This document shows, piece by piece, positions 29,091 to 37,422 of a stretch of DNA of 64,000 nt. A program made the position numbers and the translations under genes. The notes beneath the pieces are model-generated. The model was not told where the DNA came from. It worked only from the letters and a program-made list of their open reading frames with translations, and searched no databases. The DNA is from Pedobacter sp. (GTDB lineage Bacteria; Bacteroidota; Bacteroidia; Sphingobacteriales; Sphingobacteriaceae): assembly GCF_031119335.1 (NCBI RefSeq), contig NZ_JAVHXT010000013.1, positions 1-64,000 on the forward strand. Reading direction: 5' to 3'. Positions within the stretch are counted from its first letter, which is position 1. Every line of letters begins with the position of its first letter.

Positions 29091-30503
29091 ATGAAATATA
29101 ATTTTCTTACTAAACTAAGCTCAGTTCTGCTTATTACCATAATTTTAATCACAGCCGCCTGTAAAAAAGATTCAATACAGGATAGCAGCGAAACTGCTAA
29201 TCTGTATACGATGATAAAAGATGATGTGGCTAATTTCAGCTTGTTGAGGGCTGCGGTAGATAGGGCTGGTTTGGCAGATACACTCAAAGCAGCTTCTGTC
29301 AGCTTAACAATTCTAGCTCCAAGTGATGAGGCTTTTACCTCAGCGGGACTAACGCTGAGTACAATTAATGCTACCAGCCCAACAGTTTTAAAATCGATGC
29401 TACAATATCATCTTTTGCAAAATTCTTTAACCTTAGACAATTCCTTCACCAATAGGGATGTTAACACCATCAGCAATGCAACGGTAGCTATAGCAAAAAC
29501 TAACGACGGCAAGTTTGCGGTAAACGGAGCAGATATTACAAACCCAAACAAAAAGGTAAGTAACGGTATGCTGCATGTTATTAATAGGGTATTGATAAGT
29601 AATGGAAATAGGTCGGTTTATCAGCAAGTAAATTCTAATCTAGATCTTTCTTTTCTTGCGGTAGCTTTAAGGAGGGCAAGTACGGGTACGCAAAATTTAG
29701 TGCAACAGCTAAGCAGCACCGGAACTTTTACACTTTTTGCACCAAATAATGCAGCTTTTATAGCAGCAGGGTATCCAGACTCTGCAACAATTAAAAGCGC
29801 TAATCCAGAAACTTTGGCAAATATCTTAACCTATCATTTGCTAAATACTAAAAAATATGCCGTTGATATGGTTGATTCTTTGGGCACACCTTCTGTAAAT
29901 CAGAAAACGGTATACCTCAGCAAAAGAACGGTAGCGCCAACTCGAGTAACCTATACCCGTGGTTATTTTAACGGTGCGGCCTTTGATCGTTTTACAGCAA
30001 ATATTACAGCAACTAATGGGGTCATCCATATTATTCCAGAGCTTTTTATTCCTCCGGTGCAAACAGTTAATGCTGGCATTACAGCAAATACATCATTAAC
30101 ATTATTGGCTGCTGCAATTGTAAGAGCTAGTCAGAGCGGTACTAATTTTACTACCATGTTAGAAGGCAATACGTTATATACACTTGTGGCACCCACAAAC
30201 GCTGCTTTTAACGCCGCAGGTTATGCTAATACAACCGCCATTAACAATGCTGACCCGAATGTTCTGGCCAATATTTTAAGGGCACACCTATTTGTAGGTA
30301 ACAGATTTATTTTTCAGTTCAGGAACAACACAATAGTTCAGCCTTTGTCTGGCGTAAACATTTCGGTTACCATTAATAGCAGTACGCAACAAGTATCGCT
30401 AAAGGGTAGTGGAAATATAGCAGAAATACCAGTTACAAAAACGTCGGCCTCATTTAAAACAAATGGCTTACTTTATACCGTAGGGCAATTGATATTACCT
30501 TAA
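29091..30503 (+). CDS. Lipoprotein with three fasciclin (FAS1) domains
   Basis: A 470-residue lipoprotein; lipobox ITAACKKD. Three FAS1 repeats can be aligned by their cores: LTILAPSDEAFTSAGL, FTLFAPNNAAFIAAGY and YTLVAPTNAAFNAAGY, each followed by a YHLL or AHLF element. FAS1 domains mediate adhesion to proteins or polysaccharides. It begins 14 nt after the DUF5017-like gene in the same SusCD operon, which suggests a surface role in glycan capture. No catalytic residues are apparent. The stop codon sits inside an inverted repeat. Confidence 0.85.
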   Translation: MKYNFLTKLSSVLLITIILITAACKKDSIQDSSETANLYTMIKDDVANFSLLRAAVDRAGLADTLKAASVSLTILAPSDEAFTSAGLTLSTINATSPTVLKSMLQYHLLQNSLTLDNSFTNRDVNTISNATVAIAKTNDGKFAVNGADITNPNKKVSNGMLHVINRVLISNGNRSVYQQVNSNLDLSFLAVALRRASTGTQNLVQQLSSTGTFTLFAPNNAAFIAAGYPDSATIKSANPETLANILTYHLLNTKKYAVDMVDSLGTPSVNQKTVYLSKRTVAPTRVTYTRGYFNGAAFDRFTANITATNGVIHIIPELFIPPVQTVNAGITANTSLTLLAAAIVRASQSGTNFTTMLEGNTLYTLVAPTNAAFNAAGYANTTAINNADPNVLANILRAHLFVGNRFIFQFRNNTIVQPLSGVNISVTINSSTQQVSLKGSGNIAEIPVTKTSASFKTNGLLYTVGQLILP

Positions 30504-30541
30504 TTGTACTCGTTAATTTTAACGACAGTGCGGTACAATTA
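30501..30541 (+). terminator. Nested inverted repeat at end of FAS1 gene
   Basis: The outer 9-bp stem TAATTGTAC (30501-30509) / GTACAATTA (30533-30541) encloses a small palindrome CGTTAA-TT-TTAACG. It overlaps the stop codon. There is no T-run after it, so it may be an attenuating or mRNA-stabilising hairpin rather than a full terminator. Confidence 0.5.
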
Positions 30542-30790
30542 AATGATAACTATAGAATTAATTTAAGTAAGATAAATACATTCATTATAATCAACAATGC
30601 AATAATAAATAACCGTAAATGTGGCTTGTTTTTACCCTTAGTCTCTAATTTCATCTAAATGTATTTTAGATTAAAAGTATACTTAAAATCACCACTGTAA
30701 ACATGACCTTTCTAACAGATATACGAGTTAAATCTTTCAAATCTTTTAATCATTAGGTTTTGATTTGAAGAAAAGTAAAAAACTAACAAA
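30542..30790. other. Intergenic region before discoidin/GH-A gene
   Basis: AT-rich, without open frames or a convincing promoter. TAGGTTTTG near 30755 is a loose -7 box match. The downstream gene may have its own promoter here or be read through. Confidence 0.3.
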
Positions 30791-33763
30791 ATGAAATATA
30801 CACTAGCATCTCTGCTTCTTTTTTGTGTTTATCAAGGTTTTGCTCAGCTAAATAACGCTGCATTGCAGAAGCAGGTGATGGTAAGTTCCGAAGATAAAGC
30901 CAATCTAGCTTCTTATGCCGTAGACGGAAATTTGAATACCATTTGGAAATCTGCCAAAGATGCGAAAACGCCTCATTTCATAGAAATAGATTTGCATAAG
31001 TATCATAAAGTGATATCGGTAATGGTTACTGTGCTTAAGGGAGAAGAATTGCAAAATAGTAAAGATTTAAAGTTGCAATATTGGGATGATGCCAACTGGA
31101 CCGATTTGAGTTTACAGCCGACAATCGATGGACCGAAGTCTCGACTCATTTATAAGATCGCACCCGAGCTTACCACTTTTATGGTTAGAATAAATTCTAA
31201 TTCAGCTAAGGGAATTGCAATTAGGGACATTGCAGTAATGGGCAATTTGATAGAGAATCAACCGCTACCTACAGTTTCTACTGATATCAATTTGCTGGAT
31301 ACAACAACTAGGCACTTAAAAATCAAAGTCACTAATCAAGTTGTTGGAAAAAGCATGAAATATGTAGGTTACAATATGGGTTATTATATGCCTGGTGGAA
31401 ATGTATCTTCTTGGGTAGAATATTCGCAGGTTAATGCCTTTAGGGTATGGGCCAATCTTGGCGATTACGTTCCTGTTAATGCTTTAAAAACAGCTACAGA
31501 TGTAGCTACACTCGCAAGTTTCGAGCAGCAAAAAACCTTATTAAGAAAAAATCCAGAAGGCAATCAGTTTATTAACTGGGAAATGTTGAATAAAAAATTC
31601 TTCGAAACACCTGCTGGAGGAAATAATGCAATGAACCTGCAATACGTTTTTACCGAACTTGGAAAAATGAAAATCGATATTGTTTTGCAGGCCAGCGAAA
31701 AAGATTTTAAAGACACGTGGCAAGATAAGTGGCAAAAGTGGCAGCGCTACTATGCGTTAGCCTATCATGCAGCCAAACATGGTAATGTCGAGATGTACGC
31801 TATTCAAAATGAGCCCAATCATAAACATTCTGGTCCAATGAAATTGGATACCTATATGATAGGTGTGCAAATTGCAAGTGATGCTGTTCGTTGTGCGTTA
31901 GAAGATGTCAATAAAAGGTACAATAAAAAATTGAAATCACGTTTTGTAGCGCCTGTAACTGCCGGAAATAACACAGACTGGTGGGCTTATGTAGTCAAAA
32001 ATATCCGTAAAGGTTATGATGGAAAAGAGTTGGACTACGATTTATTCGATATTTTTAGTACACATTCTTATAATCAACCCGCTTCAGGTTATGCAACTCG
32101 TGTAAACGATATCAGAAAGGTTATAGAAGAAAATCATCCTTTAAAAAAGCCTTTGCCAATTGTTTTTACGGAAATAGGCAGGTGGATGAATAGTATTTTG
32201 ATTGATAAGTATGAGACTTACGATTCTCCCTCTGTATTTACAGAATGGGCTGGTATTTATGCCAACAACATGAAGAACGATGCTTACGGCATGTGGGCTT
32301 TTAAGTTTGCAAACACTGCAAACACAACTTTGCCTGAAGGTATAAAGTCTGGCCACCATCTTACATGGACAGGTAAACGTATTGTTGAAGATTTATATAA
32401 AAACATTGCGCTGAATGCAAAGGTAAAAGCAAGTTCAGCGAACTCAACTGCGGCTTTAGTTACAGATGGAAGTAAAGAAGATACTTCTGCATGGGTTTCC
32501 GATTCGCTATCCAAACAGCAATGGCTAGAAGTAGATTTAGGCAAGAATTATAACATTGCCAGTGCCATCGTTTACACGGGTTCATCGTATGGGGTTTTTA
32601 CTGGGCCAGACAGAGTAAAAAATTATGTGCTTCAATATCAGGAAAATAATGTTTGGAAAGATATTCAGGGTACATCCATTAAAGATGGAAAGCATGTACG
32701 CTTTTTTCTACAATTTAAAAAGCCTATACTGGCCAGTAAAATTAGATTGGTAAGTACAGACCCTGGAAAATTACGTGTAAGGGAAATAAAGTTATTTGAA
32801 GAAACGGATGGTCCTGCGAAAGAAATTACTGGCGATTATAACGTTGGTGGTGTGCATAGGGTAGGAGAAGTGGTGCGTTTATTCGCAAAAGGATTTAAAG
32901 ACGAACGCAACTTGTATCAGACTCAAGTAGATAAATTAGAGGCTAGGTTAGATACTTACACATCTTACGACGAAAAAAGTGGCAACTATTACATGTGGCT
33001 GGTACAACGAGGTTCATTTAATTATAATTTCGAAATTGATGTGACAGCGTTGCAAATTGCTGCAGGTACGCCAATTACCACTGAGGTGGTTAGTGAGCAT
33101 TACTATGGCGAGGTTAAAGATTTGACAAGTTTGGATGCCAGCAGAAAAATAAAATTAACATTGCCAGCTCAGTCGGTTATGTTGGTTACCATACCTTCTG
33201 CTAAAATATTAAGACAACAAATGTTAGTGCCAATAGCAGATGCTACAGTTTCTGGCGGAAAAAACAGTGCTGTAAATTATGGTAGCGACAAAGAACTTAA
33301 GATATCGTTGGATGCTCAAAACCCTGAATATAACAAAGTGAGCTATCTCAAATTTGATGTTTCAAAAATTGATTTGTCTAAGAGCCAAAAAATTATTTTG
33401 AGTGTAAATGGTAAAAGTTCTGCAGATGCTATATTCCGTTTTCACGTATATGCTTTACCTGATATTTCGTGGGAGGAAGATAAAATCAACTGGAAAAATG
33501 CTCCGCTACTAGATAAAAGAGAGGCGTTGATTACAAAAGTTGCTGAAAAAGCTTTTGTTGCTGGAGAATTGGCATTTAGTGGAATAGCTGCTAATCATTA
33601 TTTAGATGTAACAGATGTGCTTAAAAAACATCCTGGCAAAACCATCACATTTGCTTTGGTAAGAGAAAGTAGAGAAATGGGCGACGAAGTAGATAAAGGC
33701 AAGGTGGTAACTATACAATCTAAAGAAACAGGATTGAACCCGACATTGCGGGTATGGCAATGA
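30791..33763 (+). CDS. Secreted clan GH-A glycosidase with two F5/8C (discoidin) domains and a DNRLRE domain
   Basis: A 990-residue protein. Signal peptide 1-18 (ends GFAQ). An F5/8 type C domain spans about 20-155 (ASYAVDGNLNTIWKSAKDA, a CBM32-like start). A TIM-barrel-like region follows at about 170-545 with candidate acid/base Glu341 in AIQNEPNH and candidate nucleophile Glu461 in VFTEIGRW. A second F5/8C domain lies at about 545-680 (ALVTDGSKEDTSAWVSD), then a beta module and a C-terminal DNRLRE domain from about 815 (PIADATVSGG, VSYLKFDVSKID). The catalytic domain belongs to no family I can name. Signs of an active retaining glycosidase are good, the substrate is unknown. It shares the DNRLRE fold with the two T9SS-exported esterases but has no T9SS domain. 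Confidence 0.78.
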   Translation: MKYTLASLLLFCVYQGFAQLNNAALQKQVMVSSEDKANLASYAVDGNLNTIWKSAKDAKTPHFIEIDLHKYHKVISVMVTVLKGEELQNSKDLKLQYWDDANWTDLSLQPTIDGPKSRLIYKIAPELTTFMVRINSNSAKGIAIRDIAVMGNLIENQPLPTVSTDINLLDTTTRHLKIKVTNQVVGKSMKYVGYNMGYYMPGGNVSSWVEYSQVNAFRVWANLGDYVPVNALKTATDVATLASFEQQKTLLRKNPEGNQFINWEMLNKKFFETPAGGNNAMNLQYVFTELGKMKIDIVLQASEKDFKDTWQDKWQKWQRYYALAYHAAKHGNVEMYAIQNEPNHKHSGPMKLDTYMIGVQIASDAVRCALEDVNKRYNKKLKSRFVAPVTAGNNTDWWAYVVKNIRKGYDGKELDYDLFDIFSTHSYNQPASGYATRVNDIRKVIEENHPLKKPLPIVFTEIGRWMNSILIDKYETYDSPSVFTEWAGIYANNMKNDAYGMWAFKFANTANTTLPEGIKSGHHLTWTGKRIVEDLYKNIALNAKVKASSANSTAALVTDGSKEDTSAWVSDSLSKQQWLEVDLGKNYNIASAIVYTGSSYGVFTGPDRVKNYVLQYQENNVWKDIQGTSIKDGKHVRFFLQFKKPILASKIRLVSTDPGKLRVREIKLFEETDGPAKEITGDYNVGGVHRVGEVVRLFAKGFKDERNLYQTQVDKLEARLDTYTSYDEKSGNYYMWLVQRGSFNYNFEIDVTALQIAAGTPITTEVVSEHYYGEVKDLTSLDASRKIKLTLPAQSVMLVTIPSAKILRQQMLVPIADATVSGGKNSAVNYGSDKELKISLDAQNPEYNKVSYLKFDVSKIDLSKSQKIILSVNGKSSADAIFRFHVYALPDISWEEDKINWKNAPLLDKREALITKVAEKAFVAGELAFSGIAANHYLDVTDVLKKHPGKTITFALVRESREMGDEVDKGKVVTIQSKETGLNPTLRVWQ

Positions 33764-33798
33764 ATCAGATACTACCTCAACTATAAATAAACTGTAAA

Positions 33799-34614
33799 AT
33801 GGAGCATATTTTTTCCCTAGAAAATAAAGTAATTGTACTAACAGGGGGCACCGGAATTATTGGCGAATCTTTTATTAAAGGCATAGCTGCGGCGGGTGGC
33901 ACGGTATGCATTTTAGGAAGAAACGAAAAAGTGGCAAATGAACGTGCTGAGAAGATAAATAATAATGGCGGAAAGGCATTAGCTTTAATTGCAGATGTAT
34001 TAGATGAAGCTTCGCTGCAAAAAGCAAAAGAGCAGATTTTAAATAAATTTGGAAAAATAGATGGTTTGGTGAATGCTGCTGGAGGTAATATGCCAGAAGC
34101 TGTTTTGCAAAATGATAAGGATGTTTTCGAAATGAGTATTGATGGTATGCGAAGAGCGTTAGACTTAAATTTGTGGGGAACATTAATCCCAACTCAAGTT
34201 TTTGGTGCGGCCATTGCGCAAAGTGGAAAAGGCAGTATCGTTAACATATCCTCTATGAGCGCTAAACGAGCTATTACCAAGGTTTTGGGTTATAGCATGG
34301 GTAAGGCCGCTGTAGATTGCTATACGCAATGGTTTGCTGTAGAATTGGCAAATCGTTATGGCGATAAAATTAGAATGAATGCAATTGCACCGGGGTTTTT
34401 CTTAACAGAACAAAACCGAACGCTTCTTACAACCGAAGATGGAGGTTACACAGATAGGGGTAATTTGGTAATTAAGCAGACGCCTTTTAAAAGGTTTGGA
34501 CATCCTGATGAGTTAATTGGAGCATTACAATGGTTACTAAGTGATGCTTCGGCTTTTGTTACTGGTTCTATAGTAAATGTAGATGGTGGTTTTTTTGTTA
34601 ACGGTGGAGTTTAG
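33799..34614 (+). CDS. SDR oxidoreductase, probable D-mannonate (fructuronate) oxidoreductase
   Basis: A 271-residue classical SDR: glycine-rich TGGTGIIG, NAAGG, Ser in NISSMSAK, Tyr165-x-x-x-Lys169 in GYSMGKA and a C-terminal GSIVNVDGGFFVNGGV. The long insertion around TEQNRTLLTTEDGGYTDRG and PFKRFGHPDEL is typical, from memory, of SDR-type D-mannonate oxidoreductases (UxuB-like, as in Bacillus), which interconvert fructuronate and mannonate with NAD(H). No mannonate dehydratase lies in the window. The gene follows the glycosidase by 35 nt and fits catabolism of glucuronate released by the locus. Confidence 0.8.
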   Translation: MEHIFSLENKVIVLTGGTGIIGESFIKGIAAAGGTVCILGRNEKVANERAEKINNNGGKALALIADVLDEASLQKAKEQILNKFGKIDGLVNAAGGNMPEAVLQNDKDVFEMSIDGMRRALDLNLWGTLIPTQVFGAAIAQSGKGSIVNISSMSAKRAITKVLGYSMGKAAVDCYTQWFAVELANRYGDKIRMNAIAPGFFLTEQNRTLLTTEDGGYTDRGNLVIKQTPFKRFGHPDELIGALQWLLSDASAFVTGSIVNVDGGFFVNGGV

Positions 34615-34657
34615 TAAGCATTCACAAAGCCAATAAACTAGTCAAGTTTTGCTTTAA

Positions 34658-34822
34658 ATTCTTAATTCTCCCGGTAGCCAGTACTCCGATAATCGATTTG
34701 TTCTTGAATACGCCGGAAATCCGTCTGGTTTTGATCACTCGCTTTACAAGGATGGAGTTGCTACTGGAATTGTAATTCAAACTGTGACAAACGATAACCT
34801 GCAAAAACAAAGAAACCAATGA
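34658..34822 (+). pseudogene. 54-codon C-terminal gene fragment, unknown family
   Basis: The frame open from just after TAA (34655-34657) to TGA (34820-34822) lacks a start codon near its beginning, yet reads like real protein: SPGSQYSDNRFVLEYAGNPS, then GFDHSLYKDGVATGIVIQTV. The high share of G, D, N and Y is unlike random AT-rich sequence. It may be the C-terminal end of a lost gene. The opposite-strand ORF at 34622-34876 is judged a shadow. Confidence 0.45.
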
Positions 34823-34985
34823 TAAAAAAACTTTCGCTTGAAGTAAGTAATCAAAAAAGTCCTGTTTTTTTAACAATAAATGTTGTGATTATTTGAAATC
34901 TTATAAAGGATCTTCATCAATTTTTGAAATTATAGTCAAGTCGTCAAGCAAATTTTTTGAAAAGTACACAGTCTCGGGAGCATTG

Positions 34986-35003
34986 GTCTGCATGTCTGCA
35001 GAC
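34986..35003. repeat. 7-bp inverted repeat
   Basis: GTCTGCA (34986-34992), 4-nt loop TGTC, TGCAGAC (34997-35003). It lies directly before the terminator and has no T-run of its own. Confidence 0.5.
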
Positions 35004-35007
35004 AACA

Positions 35008-35045
35008 TAAAAACCCATTTCTATGCAATAGAGTGGGTTTTTTTT
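35008..35045 (+). terminator. Rho-independent terminator
   Basis: AAACCCA...TGGGTTT with an inner pair TCTAT/ATAGA and loop GCA, followed by T8. It may mark the end of the lost gene or of the SDR operon. The A-rich left arm makes it usable on the minus strand too. Confidence 0.85.
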
Positions 35046-35140
35046 CTAAAAATTACGTTGACCTAATCTGCATCCCACTTTTTATTATCCAATCAACGTC
35101 GAGTTTTATAGTAAAAACTGTAGAACTTAACATAAAACCG

Positions 35141-35335
35141 CTACAAATATTTGACAAGGAAATCATTACGCTGGGTGGCTGCCAAATTAATTGTTCTATT
35201 TAATCCCAAATTTGAATTTTTCTTTAGGATGATATTGATCAGTCCTGAATTGCCTTCGTCAGCATATTTGGCTGGTGTAGTAATAATTTCTACTATGGAT
35301 ATCTGTTCGTTAGAAATGGTAAAATTAAGACTCAA
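35141..35335 (-). pseudogene. Fragment of TonB-dependent outer-membrane receptor
   Basis: About 60 codons on the minus strand read as the plug end of an outer-membrane beta-barrel receptor: ISIVEIITTPAKYADEGNSG then LINIILKKNSNLG. The intact receptor at 57963 has the same block (IKAIEIISSPSAKYDAAGTAG, then VINVKTLKSN). Nothing recognisable continues on either side and stops interrupt the flanks, so this is a decayed remnant. The first codon of the frame is TTG, not a true start. Confidence 0.8.
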
Positions 35336-35421
35336 AATTCACGCTGAGTAATATTTCTTTTGCTTGGGTGTGGGACTTTAACCTCAAAACTGCTCTTATA
35401 TAGTACATAAGATAAAAGTGT

Positions 35422-36660
35422 ATGACTAAGATGAATAAACTATTGGCGGTATTTATACTGCTATTGAGCAACTCTTTGTTTGCCCAGAAAACAGATTTTG
35501 TTGCTAAAAGCTTTAAAATGGCAGCTCCGTTATATGATAACTTATTAGCAAAAACTAAAGGTAATTTTATTGATTATCCGCACAGTTTGTACGCCGATGG
35601 TAGTTTGAAATACCTACAAATAGATGAATGGACAGGCGGTTTCTGGCCAGGTGCCTTATGGTATATGTACGAATACACTAAAGATAGCAAGTGGAAAGAT
35701 GCCGCACTAGCTTGGACTCATTCATTAGAAAGCAACCAGTTTAACACTTCGCACCATGATATTGGCTTTATGATGTATTGCAGCTATGGCAACGCACTTC
35801 GTTTTGTGAATGACAAGAAATATCCAGAAATACTATTACAGTCGGCTAAATCATTAACTAAAAGGTATTCTGCTGTTGTTGGTAGTATCCAATCGTGGAA
35901 TGAACGTAAATCAAAAGGGGATATCAATACTTGGGAATATCCAGTTATTATGGACAATATGATGAACTTGGAGCTATTATTTTATGCCAGTAAAATTAGT
36001 GGTGATACAAGCTACAGAAATATTGCCATTAAACATGCCGAGCAGACTTTGAAAAATCACCTAAGGGCAGATTATAGTTCTTATCATGTGGTAAACTATG
36101 ATCCAAAAACAGGAAAAGTTCTACATAGACAAACCTTACAAGGCTTTTCTGATAATTCTACTTGGGCAAGGGGGCAGGCTTGGGGTATTTATGGTTTTAC
36201 GGTGGTTTATCGAGAAACTAAAGATCCACGTTTTTTAGAGGCGGCAATAAAGATGGCTGATTTCTTTCTCGATCATCCAAACTTACCAAAAGATAAAATA
36301 CCTTATTGGGATTTTAACGTTGGGCAAAAAGGCTACAAACCAGATTGGAATTTCGATCCCCAAAAATATGCCGAGGTACCAAGAGATGCTTCGGCAGCAG
36401 CCATAGCTAGTTCAGGTTTGCTGGAGATGAGTACCATGTTGAAAGGAGAGCAGGGCAAAAAGTACTACAATGCCGCTGTAACCATATTGAAATCATTGAG
36501 TAGTGACAAATACCTGAATACAGATCATCAAAATCCATACTTTTTGCTAAAGCATAGTACAGGTAACTTTCCTTCTGATAGAGAGATTGATGTGCCATTG
36601 ATATATGCAGACTATTATTTTCTGGAAGCACTTTTACGATATCAAAAAATAAAGAAGTAG
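35422..36660 (+). CDS. GH88 unsaturated glucuronyl hydrolase (copy 2)
   Basis: A 412-residue paralogue of the enzyme at 6355-7617, with the same block order: WTGGFWPGALWY, SHHDIGFMM (Asp113), IMDNMMNLELL (Asp178), GFSDNSTWARGQAWG, PRDASAAA. Signal peptide about 1-21 (ends SLFAQ). By eye the two proteins agree over well more than half of their positions. It stands alone between a decay region and a terminator, not inside an operon. Two periplasmic GH88 enzymes suggest two related unsaturated oligosaccharides or expression under different regulators. Confidence 0.92.
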   Translation: MTKMNKLLAVFILLLSNSLFAQKTDFVAKSFKMAAPLYDNLLAKTKGNFIDYPHSLYADGSLKYLQIDEWTGGFWPGALWYMYEYTKDSKWKDAALAWTHSLESNQFNTSHHDIGFMMYCSYGNALRFVNDKKYPEILLQSAKSLTKRYSAVVGSIQSWNERKSKGDINTWEYPVIMDNMMNLELLFYASKISGDTSYRNIAIKHAEQTLKNHLRADYSSYHVVNYDPKTGKVLHRQTLQGFSDNSTWARGQAWGIYGFTVVYRETKDPRFLEAAIKMADFFLDHPNLPKDKIPYWDFNVGQKGYKPDWNFDPQKYAEVPRDASAAAIASSGLLEMSTMLKGEQGKKYYNAAVTILKSLSSDKYLNTDHQNPYFLLKHSTGNFPSDREIDVPLIYADYYFLEALLRYQKIKK

Positions 36661-36673
36661 TTTAAATTGAGTT

Positions 36674-36717
36674 AAACAGCGCCTTAGACTTAGTGTCTCA
36701 AGGTGCTGTTTTTTGTT
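36674..36717 (+). terminator. Rho-independent terminator after second GH88
   Basis: Stem AACAGCGCCTT / AAGGTGCTGTT (one G-T pair) around an AGAC/GTCT inner pairing, then TTTTTTGTT. It isolates the GH88 gene from the sigma-factor operon. Confidence 0.88.
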
Positions 36718-36742
36718 AAATCGAAAATATTAGATAGATTTG
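36712..36742 (+). promoter_or_regulatory. Bacteroidota housekeeping promoter for sigma/FecR operon
   Basis: TTTG (36712-36715), 19-nt spacer, TAGATTTG (36735-36742) is an exact match to the known Bacteroidota consensus TTTG-N19-TAnnTTTG. The start codon is at 36762, giving a short leader. The -33 element falls in the T-run of the preceding terminator. Confidence 0.65.
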
Positions 36743-36761
36743 ATTTGATACTTCTTCAAGT

Positions 36762-37343
36762 ATGATTAGATCAACAGATAGTAATATAAGCGATCAATAT
36801 TTATTAGAACAGATGAAAAACGATGATGAATCGGCCTTTCATTTGCTTTACGATAAGTATTGGGAGCAAGCATATAACGCAGCTTACAAACGGTTGAAGG
36901 ATGCAGATTATGCCAAAGATATTACGCAAGATATCTTTTTACAACTGTGGTCTAGGCGATATGATTTGCAAGTAGCTTCTGTACCAGCATACCTTTATAC
37001 GGCCATCAGAAACAATGTTTTCAAATGGATGGAGAAGGAGCAAAGATTTACAACTATCCCCGATTTACTAGATATTTTGGTACAGGAAAGAGATCAGGCA
37101 GACGTAGAGCTATTGCGAAAAGAATTCATGCAAAAATATGAAGCACTTGTAGATAGTTTACCTTCGGCACAACGCACTATCTTTAAGCTTAGGTTCAACG
37201 AAGATCTTTCTACCAAAGAAATTGCAGAAAAGCTCGACATCACTAGAAAAACTGTACAAAACCAATTAGGTAAGAGCGTAAATCAGCTCAGAGATTCACT
37301 AGATCTGCTTTACATTGTAGTTTTATTGCACCTCGGAAAATAA
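36762..37343 (+). CDS. ECF RNA polymerase sigma factor (FecI-like)
   Basis: A 193-residue sigma-70 family ECF factor. Region 2 includes FHLLYDKYWEQAYNAAYKRL and AKDITQDIFLQLW; region 4 has LPSAQRTIFKLRFNEDLSTK, then EIAEKLDITRKTVQNQL (helix-turn-helix). It is followed after 79 nt by fecR and then by a SusC with STN domain, the standard trans-envelope signalling set: ligand import through SusC releases the sigma factor through FecR, and sigma then activates the susCD operon. Confidence 0.95.
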   Translation: MIRSTDSNISDQYLLEQMKNDDESAFHLLYDKYWEQAYNAAYKRLKDADYAKDITQDIFLQLWSRRYDLQVASVPAYLYTAIRNNVFKWMEKEQRFTTIPDLLDILVQERDQADVELLRKEFMQKYEALVDSLPSAQRTIFKLRFNEDLSTKEIAEKLDITRKTVQNQLGKSVNQLRDSLDLLYIVVLLHLGK

Positions 37344-37422
37344 TTTTCTTTTTTTGTGGGACTTTTTCGTTTTAGTCGGTCTTGTTAATATAGGCTGTCT
37401 ATATTAAGCTGCCGTAACCAAG

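Larger units (their letters stand above)
34615..35421. other. Gene-decay region with two protein remnants and a terminator
   Basis: About 800 nt without an intact gene between the SDR and the second GH88. It contains a 54-codon fragment (34658-34822), a hairpin plus strong terminator (34986-35045) and a TonB-receptor fragment on the minus strand (35141-35335). This looks like the scar of a deletion or rearrangement. Confidence 0.6.

Noticed and set aside
34622-34876. 84-codon minus-strand open frame
   Set aside because: The plus-strand frame 34658-34822 reads far more like protein; the minus frame is taken as its shadow.
35151-35351. 66-codon plus-strand open frame
   Set aside because: It is antisense to the TonB-receptor fragment, whose minus-strand reading has a clear family match.
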